Below are positions 14,117-18,923 of a DNA stretch of 18,923 nt, piece after piece (the first letter of the stretch is position 1; every line of letters starts with the position of its first letter). The notes beneath the pieces are model-generated. The model had not been told where the DNA came from. It saw only the letters and a list, made by a program, of their open reading frames with translations, and searched no databases. Source of the DNA: an uncultured Succinatimonas sp. (GTDB lineage: Bacteria; Pseudomonadota; Gammaproteobacteria; Enterobacterales; Succinivibrionaceae). The DNA lies in the NCBI GenBank assembly GCA_905201175.1, contig CAJKNC010000020.1:1-18923 (forward strand), given 5' to 3'. Both the position numbers and the translations under genes were made by a program.

Positions 14117-16225
14117 ATGCCACGTGAAACACCTATTAAGTTTTACCGTAATATCGGTATCAGTGCTCATATTGATGCCGGTAAAACCACCACTACTGAA
14201 CGTATTCTTTTCTACACCGGTAAATCTCACAAGATTGGTGAGGTTCATGACGGTGCTGCAACTATGGACTGGATGGTTCAGGAGCAGGAACGCGGTATTA
14301 CCATTACTTCCGCTGCTACCACTTGCTTCTGGCATGGTATGAATAATCAGTGGAAACAACCATATCGTTTAAATATTATTGACACCCCGGGCCACGTAGA
14401 CTTCACTATCGAAGTTGAGCGTTCTATGCGTGTTCTTGATGGTGCCGTTATGGTTTACTGCGCAGTTGGTGGTGTTCAGCCTCAGTCCGAAACTGTTTGG
14501 CGTCAGGCTAACAAGTACCACGTTCCGCGCATTGCTTTCGTAAATAAGATGGATCGTACAGGTGCAAACTTCTTACGTGTTGTTGAGCAGATCAAGACTC
14601 GTTTAAAGGGAAATCCTGTTCCGTTAATGCTCCCGATTGGTAAAGAAGATACCTTCGAGGGTGTTGTAGATCTTATCAAGCGTAAAGCTATTGATTGGGA
14701 TGATGCCTCTCAGGGTATTAAGTTCGAATATGTTGACGTTCCGGCCGACATGGTAGAGCTTGTTGAAGAGTGGCGTGCTAAGTTGGTTGAGTCTGCAGCT
14801 GAGGCTAATGACGAGTTAATGGACAAATTCTTTGGTGGAGAAGAACTCACTGAAGAAGAGATCATGGCTGGTATTCGTGAGCGTACTTTACGTGGCGAAA
14901 TCATTCCTATGTGCTGCGGTTCTGCCTTTAAGAATAAAGGCGTTCAGGCTATGTTGGATGCCGTTGTTAACTATTTGCCTTCACCTGTTGATATTCCTGA
15001 TGTTGAAGGTAAAGATATGGACGGCAACCCTATTACTCGTCCTTCTGATGATAAGGCTCCGTTCTCAGCTTTAGCTTTCAAGCTTGCCAATGATCCATTT
15101 GTTGGTAACTTAACTTTCTTGCGTTGTTATTCAGGTAAGATTGGTTCTGGCGAGACTGTTTTAAACTCTGATAAGCAAAAGCGCGAGCGTTTTGGCCGTT
15201 TAGTTCAGATGCACGCCAACCACCGCAATGAAGTTAAGGAAGTTTATGCAGGTGATATCGTTGCAGCAATCGGCTTAAAGGATACTACCACTGGTGATAC
15301 CCTTTGCGATCCTGAAAATCCTATCCTCTTAGAGGCTATGGAATTCCCGGAGCCGGTTATCTCTGTTGCAGTAGAGCCAAAGACCAAGGCTGATCAGGAG
15401 AAGATGAGCTTAGCATTAAATCGTTTAGCTCAAGAAGATCCTTCTTTCCGTGTTCGTACTGATGAAGAGTCTGGTCAGACCATCATTTCTGGTATGGGTG
15501 AGCTTCACTTAGACATCATCGTTGACCGTATGCGTCGCGAGTTTAATGTTGACTGCAATGTAGGTAAGCCTCAGGTAGCTTATCGCGAAACCATTAAGGG
15601 CAAGGTTGAGCAAGAAGGTAAATTTGTTCGTCAGTCTGGTGGTCGTGGTCAGTATGGTCACTGCTGGCTCCGTATTGAGCCTTTAGAGCAGGGCAAGGGT
15701 TATGAATTCGTCAACGAAGTTGTCGGTGGCGTTGTTCCTAAAGAGTACATCCCTGCAATTGATAAGGGCGTACAGGAGCAGATCGCTAACGGCGTTATTG
15801 CAGGTTATCCTGTAGTTGACGTTAAGGTTACTGTCTATGACGGTTCCTACCATGAGGTTGACTCTTCAGAAATGGCATTTAAGATCGCCGCTTCTATGGC
15901 CTTCAAGGAAGGCTTTAAGAAAGCTCAGCCGGTTTTATTAGAGCCTTTAATGAAGGTTGAAGTTGATACTCCTGAGGAGTATATGGGTGATGTTATCGGT
16001 GATTTAAACCGTCGTCGTGCTCTAGTTGAGGGAATGGAAGATGGTCCTATGGGTAAGATCGTCCATGCTATGGTTCCTCTTGGAGAGATGTTCGGTTATG
16101 CTACCGATTTACGTTCTCAGACTCAAGGCCGTGCTTCTTATGTAATGGAATTCGGTCATTATGCTGAGGCTCCTAAGAATATCGCAGAGGCAGTTATTGC
16201 TGAGCGTCAGACCAAATCTGAATAA
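14117..16225 (+). CDS. fusA: Elongation factor G
   Basis: EF-G is the GTPase that drives tRNA-mRNA translocation and, with RRF, ribosome recycling. The 702-residue protein is close to E. coli EF-G (704). GTPase motifs are intact: G1 AHIDAGKT (17-24), switch I T62 in RGITIT, G3 DTPGH (89-93) and G4 NKMD (143-146). Domain III-V hallmarks follow, including SFRVRTDEESGQTIISGMGELHLDI and the domain IV QSGGRGQYGH. A segment just after that motif is a few residues shorter than in E. coli. The start at 14117 follows AGGAG (14102-14106). Confidence 0.98.
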   Translation: MPRETPIKFYRNIGISAHIDAGKTTTTERILFYTGKSHKIGEVHDGAATMDWMVQEQERGITITSAATTCFWHGMNNQWKQPYRLNIIDTPGHVDFTIEVERSMRVLDGAVMVYCAVGGVQPQSETVWRQANKYHVPRIAFVNKMDRTGANFLRVVEQIKTRLKGNPVPLMLPIGKEDTFEGVVDLIKRKAIDWDDASQGIKFEYVDVPADMVELVEEWRAKLVESAAEANDELMDKFFGGEELTEEEIMAGIRERTLRGEIIPMCCGSAFKNKGVQAMLDAVVNYLPSPVDIPDVEGKDMDGNPITRPSDDKAPFSALAFKLANDPFVGNLTFLRCYSGKIGSGETVLNSDKQKRERFGRLVQMHANHRNEVKEVYAGDIVAAIGLKDTTTGDTLCDPENPILLEAMEFPEPVISVAVEPKTKADQEKMSLALNRLAQEDPSFRVRTDEESGQTIISGMGELHLDIIVDRMRREFNVDCNVGKPQVAYRETIKGKVEQEGKFVRQSGGRGQYGHCWLRIEPLEQGKGYEFVNEVVGGVVPKEYIPAIDKGVQEQIANGVIAGYPVVDVKVTVYDGSYHEVDSSEMAFKIAASMAFKEGFKKAQPVLLEPLMKVEVDTPEEYMGDVIGDLNRRRALVEGMEDGPMGKIVHAMVPLGEMFGYATDLRSQTQGRASYVMEFGHYAEAPKNIAEAVIAERQTKSE

Positions 16226-16236
16226 TCTTCTTTGAA

Positions 16237-16265
16237 ACCACAGGGTGTGGTAATAACTGCACCCT
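16237..16265 (+). promoter_or_regulatory. Alternative hairpins in the fusA-tuf spacer
   Basis: ACCAC (16237-16241) can pair with GTGGT (16247-16251), while AGGGTG (16242-16247) can pair with CACCCT (16260-16265). The two overlap and exclude one another. They lie just upstream of the tuf ribosome binding site (TTAGGAA, 16271-16277). Seen in sequence; a role in separate control or processing of the tuf message is inference. Confidence 0.45.
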
Positions 16266-16284
16266 ATAATTTAGGAATTAAAAA

Positions 16285-17469
16285 ATGGCAAAAGAAAAGT
16301 TTGTCCGTGACAGAGTTCACGTAAACGTTGGCACCATCGGTCACGTTGACCACGGTAAGACCACCTTAACTGCTGCTATCACCACTGTTCTTGCAAAGAA
16401 ATACGGCGGTGCAGCATTAAAGTTCGACCAGATCGATAACGCTCCGGAAGAGAAGGCACGTGGTATTACCATTAACACCTCTCACGTAGAGTACGATACT
16501 GCAAAGCGTCACTATGCACACGTTGACTGCCCGGGCCACGCTGACTATGTTAAAAACATGATCACCGGTGCAGCACAGATGGACGGTGCAATCTTAGTAG
16601 TAGCAGCAACTGATGGTCCTATGCCACAGACCCGTGAGCACATTCTGTTAGCTCGTCAGGTAGGCGTACCGTACATTATCGTCTTCTTAAACAAGTGCGA
16701 TATGGTAGACGATGAGGAATTATTAGAGTTAGTTGAGATGGACGTACGTGACCTTCTCAGCCAGTATCAGTTCCCAGGTGATGATACACCGATTATCCGC
16801 GGTTCAGCATTAGGTGCATTAAACGGCGAGGAGAAGTGGGAGCAGGCTATTTTAGAGTTAGCAGATACTTTAGACAGCTATATTCCAGATCCTAAGCGTG
16901 ATATTGACGATCCGTTCTTACTTCCGATTGAAGATATCTTCTCCATTTCCGGACGTGGTACAGTAGTAACAGGTCGTGTAGAGCGCGGAATTATACACGT
17001 AGGTGATGAAGTAGAAATCGTAGGTATTCGTCCTACTGTTAAGACCGTAGTAACTGGCGTAGAAATGTTCCGCAAGTTATTAGACGAGGGTCGTGCAGGT
17101 GATAACGTAGGTATCTTGTTACGTGGTACCAAGCGTGAGGACGTAGAGCGCGGACAGGTATTAGCAGCACCAGGCACAATTACCCCGCACACCAAGTTCA
17201 CCGGTCAGGTATACGTATTAAGCAAGGACGAGGGTGGCCGTCATACTCCGTTCTTCAAGGGCTATCGTCCGCAGTTCTTCTTCCGTACAACAGATATTAC
17301 CGGAACAATCGAGCTGAAGGAAGGCGTAGAGATGGTAATGCCAGGTGATAACACCGACATGATCGTAACCTTAATTCACCCGGTAGCAATGGCTAAGGGC
17401 GAGCGCTTTGCAATTCGTGAAGGCGGCCGTACTGTTGGCGCCGGCGTTGTTGGCGAAGTTCTTGAATAA
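16285..17469 (+). CDS. tuf: Elongation factor Tu
   Basis: EF-Tu delivers aminoacyl-tRNA to the ribosomal A site. The 394-residue product equals the E. coli length. It has the P-loop GHVDHGKT (19-26), RGITINTSHVEYDT switch I, DCPGH, NKCD, and the C-terminal domain ending in GGRTVGAGVVGEV. The ATG at 16285 follows TTAGGAA by seven bases. Between roughly codons 95 and 375 the gene prefers GTA and GCA. The neighbouring fusA and ribosomal protein genes prefer GTT and GCT, and so does the extreme 3' end of tuf itself. It is followed by secE rather than the S10 operon. Many Gammaproteobacteria carry two tuf copies; a second is not in this window. Confidence 0.98.
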   Translation: MAKEKFVRDRVHVNVGTIGHVDHGKTTLTAAITTVLAKKYGGAALKFDQIDNAPEEKARGITINTSHVEYDTAKRHYAHVDCPGHADYVKNMITGAAQMDGAILVVAATDGPMPQTREHILLARQVGVPYIIVFLNKCDMVDDEELLELVEMDVRDLLSQYQFPGDDTPIIRGSALGALNGEEKWEQAILELADTLDSYIPDPKRDIDDPFLLPIEDIFSISGRGTVVTGRVERGIIHVGDEVEIVGIRPTVKTVVTGVEMFRKLLDEGRAGDNVGILLRGTKREDVERGQVLAAPGTITPHTKFTGQVYVLSKDEGGRHTPFFKGYRPQFFFRTTDITGTIELKEGVEMVMPGDNTDMIVTLIHPVAMAKGERFAIREGGRTVGAGVVGEVLE

Positions 17470-17475
17470 TGATAA

Positions 17476-17497
17476 GAAGAGTGCTTAAGCACTCTTC
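17476..17497 (+). repeat. Perfect inverted repeat after tuf
   Basis: GAAGAGTGC (17476-17484), TTAA, and GCACTCTTC (17489-17497) form a perfect nine-base-pair stem (a full palindrome including the TTAA). It lies seven bases after the tuf stop with no T-run, so on its own it is more likely a 3'-end stabiliser or processing site than a terminator. It stacks directly on the next, longer hairpin. Confidence 0.7.
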
Positions 17498-17543
17498 AGA
17501 TCCGCAGTATTTATCTTAATGATAAAATACTGCGGATTTATTT
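17498..17543 (+). terminator. Long hairpin with T-rich tail between tuf and secE
   Basis: The arm at 17500-17515 (ATCCGCAGTATTTATC) pairs with 17521-17537 over the loop TTAAT, with a single bulged A, giving 16 base pairs plus an A-T and a G-T pair outside. The tail TTTATTT (17537-17543) follows. It probably terminates most str-operon transcription after tuf and leaves some read-through into secE-nusG. The interrupted T-run lowers certainty. Confidence 0.75.
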
Positions 17544-17589
17544 GATCTTATAGCAATATATTCTCCTTAGAATCCAAAAGGATTTAAAT

Positions 17590-18069
17590 ATGGCAGAACC
17601 CACTGTAAATAAGGTGGAAACAGCTCAGCCTAAAAATGCTCCTAAGAAAGAGCAGAAAAAAAAGGGTGTCACTGTTGCCGCGAAGGAAGAAAAGACTGTT
17701 TCTCCTTTTGTTAATACCGTTTTATGGATTTTCTCTTTAGCAATTATCGTTGGAGCCATTTTCGGTAACTATTATTATTCTAATTATGTTTTGATCGATG
17801 AAAGCTCTCTTGCACGATTAGCTCGTGTTGCTGCAGTTATTGTGGCTATTGTCATCGGTCTTGGAATACTTATTTTTACTAATAAGGGTCACGCATTTTT
17901 AAACTTTGCCCGCCTCTCTTATGTTGAGTTGCGTAAAGTTGTATGGCCTACACGTCAGGAATCTTTACAGACTACATTTATTGTCTTTGCAGCTGTTTGT
18001 GTAGTAAGTCTATTCCTTTATTTGTGTGATATTGTTTTTTTACAACTCGTACGAGCCATTACTCTCTAA
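17590..18069 (+). CDS. secE: Preprotein translocase subunit SecE
   Basis: SecE clamps SecY in the inner-membrane SecYEG channel. The 159-residue protein has three predicted membrane segments (about 40-63, 78-97 and 128-150), like E. coli SecE (127 residues). The signature YVELRKVVWPTRQE (111-124) is the conserved amphipathic helix/hinge before the last segment. An N-terminal extension of about 38 residues, rich in lysine (KKEQKKKG), replaces the short E. coli N-terminus and should face the cytoplasm. The ATG at 17590 follows AAGGA by seven bases. That site lies in a small hairpin (AATCC-AAAA-GGATT, 17571-17584). It is paired with nusG as in most Proteobacteria, but placed after tuf and not before rplK. 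Confidence 0.97.
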   Translation: MAEPTVNKVETAQPKNAPKKEQKKKGVTVAAKEEKTVSPFVNTVLWIFSLAIIVGAIFGNYYYSNYVLIDESSLARLARVAAVIVAIVIGLGILIFTNKGHAFLNFARLSYVELRKVVWPTRQESLQTTFIVFAAVCVVSLFLYLCDIVFLQLVRAITL

Positions 18070-18090
18070 GTTCATAAAGGGTTAAATAAG

Positions 18091-18771
18091 ATGTCAGACA
18101 AAGAATTATTCGATGCCCCAGAAGCTACTGATGCTCCTGAGGCTATGGTATCTGAGAATACAGGAAATCCTGTAGTCGATGAGACCCCTGTGGATAAAGA
18201 AGCATTAAGAAAGAAGAAACTTGAAGAATTTAATAAGGCCATGCATTGGTATGTTATTCAAGCTTTTTCTGGTTTTGAACAGCGTGTTGCTTTGACTTTA
18301 CGTGAAAGAATTAAAATACATCACATGGAAGAAGATTTTGGTGAAATTCTTGTTCCAAAAGAGAAAGTCAAAGAAATTAAAGATGGAAAAAAACGCGAAA
18401 GCGAGCGTAAATTCTTTCCCGGCTATGTTTTAGTCCATATGCGCATGAATTCTGAGACCTGGCAGCTTGTTAAGCATACTGATAGGGTTTTAGGCTTTAT
18501 TGGAGGAAGTCCAGACCATCCTCTTCCAATTAGCGAGGCAGAGGCAGCTAAGATTTTAAGTCGTCTTAGAGAGAGCGAAGAGTCTCCAAGACCTAAGACT
18601 ATTTTTGAAGTTGGTGAGCAAGTTCGCGCTATTGACGGAGCCTTTAAAGACTTTGTCGGTACTGTTGAAAAAGTCGACTATGAAAAGAATAGACTTACAG
18701 TATCTATTGCTATTTTCGGTAGAGCAACACCAGTTGATCTGGAATTTAGCCAGGTAGAAAAAGATCTTTAG
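18091..18771 (+). CDS. nusG: Transcription termination/antitermination protein NusG
   Basis: NusG binds the RNA polymerase clamp through its NGN domain and contacts Rho or ribosomal protein S10 through its KOW domain, coupling transcription to translation or termination. The product has 226 residues versus 181 in E. coli. The NGN domain spans about 52-162 (MHWYVIQAFSGFEQRVA, RKFFPGYVLVHM) and the KOW domain about 172-226 (FEVGEQVRAIDGAFKDF, IFGRATPVDLEFSQVEK), both well conserved. The extra ~45 residues are an acidic, proline/alanine-containing N-terminal tail. The start at 18091 follows AAAGGG (18076-18081). A later ATG at codon 51 lacks a properly spaced ribosome binding site. Confidence 0.97.
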   Translation: MSDKELFDAPEATDAPEAMVSENTGNPVVDETPVDKEALRKKKLEEFNKAMHWYVIQAFSGFEQRVALTLRERIKIHHMEEDFGEILVPKEKVKEIKDGKKRESERKFFPGYVLVHMRMNSETWQLVKHTDRVLGFIGGSPDHPLPISEAEAAKILSRLRESEESPRPKTIFEVGEQVRAIDGAFKDFVGTVEKVDYEKNRLTVSIAIFGRATPVDLEFSQVEKDL

Positions 18772-18806
18772 TTTTAGCCAGACTTTTATTCATTATTTAT
18801 GTGTTT

Positions 18807-18846
18807 CAGGCCTATTTCTTAAATTAGAAATAGGCCTGTTTATTTA
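18807..18846 (+). terminator. Intrinsic terminator after nusG
   Basis: CAGGCCTATTTCT (18807-18819) pairs perfectly over 13 bases with AGAAATAGGCCTG (18826-18838), loop TAAATT, followed by TTTATTTA. It closes the secE-nusG unit and would stop transcription before any downstream gene. In this genome nusG is thus not followed directly by rplK. Confidence 0.92.
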
Positions 18847-18923
18847 GTGTCCCGGATTTTCCTTAAAAAATGGAAATTCTAATTCTCTTTATTTCTATAA
18901 ATAAGAAAATTATAAAATAATCT

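Noticed and set aside
16265..16270. Perfect TATAAT just upstream of tuf as a tuf promoter
   Set aside because: No -35-like hexamer lies 16-18 bases upstream (nearest TTGAAA at 16232-16237 is 27 bases away), and transcription would start inside the ribosome binding site.
16226..16284. tRNA genes before tuf, as before E. coli tufB
   Set aside because: The gap is only 59 bases and holds no cloverleaf; this tuf sits in the fusA context.
17542..17573. A secE promoter (TTGATC with TATATT or TAGAAT)
   Set aside because: Spacers are 9 or 20 bases, outside the useful range. secE-nusG may be read through from tuf or use a promoter I cannot define.
18847..18923. Promoter or gene start at the right edge
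   Set aside because: The stretch is AT-rich with several TATAAA-like words, but no convincing -35/-10 pair and no recognisable coding start before the window ends.

Overview
The window is a dense, all-plus-strand block of information-processing genes from a bacterium. Every protein resembles its Enterobacteriaceae/Vibrio counterpart far more closely than those of other phyla: the E. coli-type insertions of RpoB and RpoC are present, tusDCB precedes rpsL, and the rplJ leader matches the known L10-binding leader almost base for base. This points to a Gammaproteobacterium. The modest GC content, the T/A-ending codons and the family-atypical extensions of RpoB, RpoC, SecE and NusG would fit an anaerobic host-associated lineage such as Succinivibrionaceae, but that placement is inference. 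No mobile element, CRISPR array, tRNA or rRNA gene was seen.

Layout: (1) 1-2459, a strong promoter and structured leader, then rplK-rplA, the L10 autoregulatory leader, and rplJ-rplL. (2) 2460-11620, a highly structured rplL-rpoB spacer, then rpoB and rpoC, closed by a strong intrinsic terminator. (3) 11680-12958, ridA and then the translationally coupled tusD-tusC-tusB (tRNA 2-thiouridine sulfur relay). (4) 12959-17469, a promoter with an AT-rich upstream region, then the str operon rpsL-rpsG-fusA-tuf. (5) 17470-18846, two hairpins, then secE-nusG and a strong terminator. The last ~77 bases are AT-rich, with no gene recognised.

The set covers RNA polymerase (beta, beta'), its elongation/antitermination factor NusG, ribosomal stalk and decoding-centre proteins, both main elongation factors and one subunit of the protein translocon. 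Control is probably largely post-transcriptional: L1 on the rplKA leader, L10(L12)4 on the rplJ leader, attenuation or RNase III processing between rplL and rpoB, and S7 on the rpsL-rpsG spacer.

The unusual points are these. secE-nusG lies downstream of tuf at the end of the str operon, and rplK has its own promoter, as if the usual tuf-secE-nusG-rplK order had been cut and rejoined through tuf. RpoB has a ~145-residue insertion absent from E. coli beta. RpoC has a 26-residue insertion and an N-terminal extension. The rplL-rpoB spacer can form mutually exclusive RNA structures. The middle of tuf has codon usage unlike its neighbours. I found no wholly new gene system; the most novel items are the RpoB insertion, the gene-order rearrangement and the RNA switch-like spacer.
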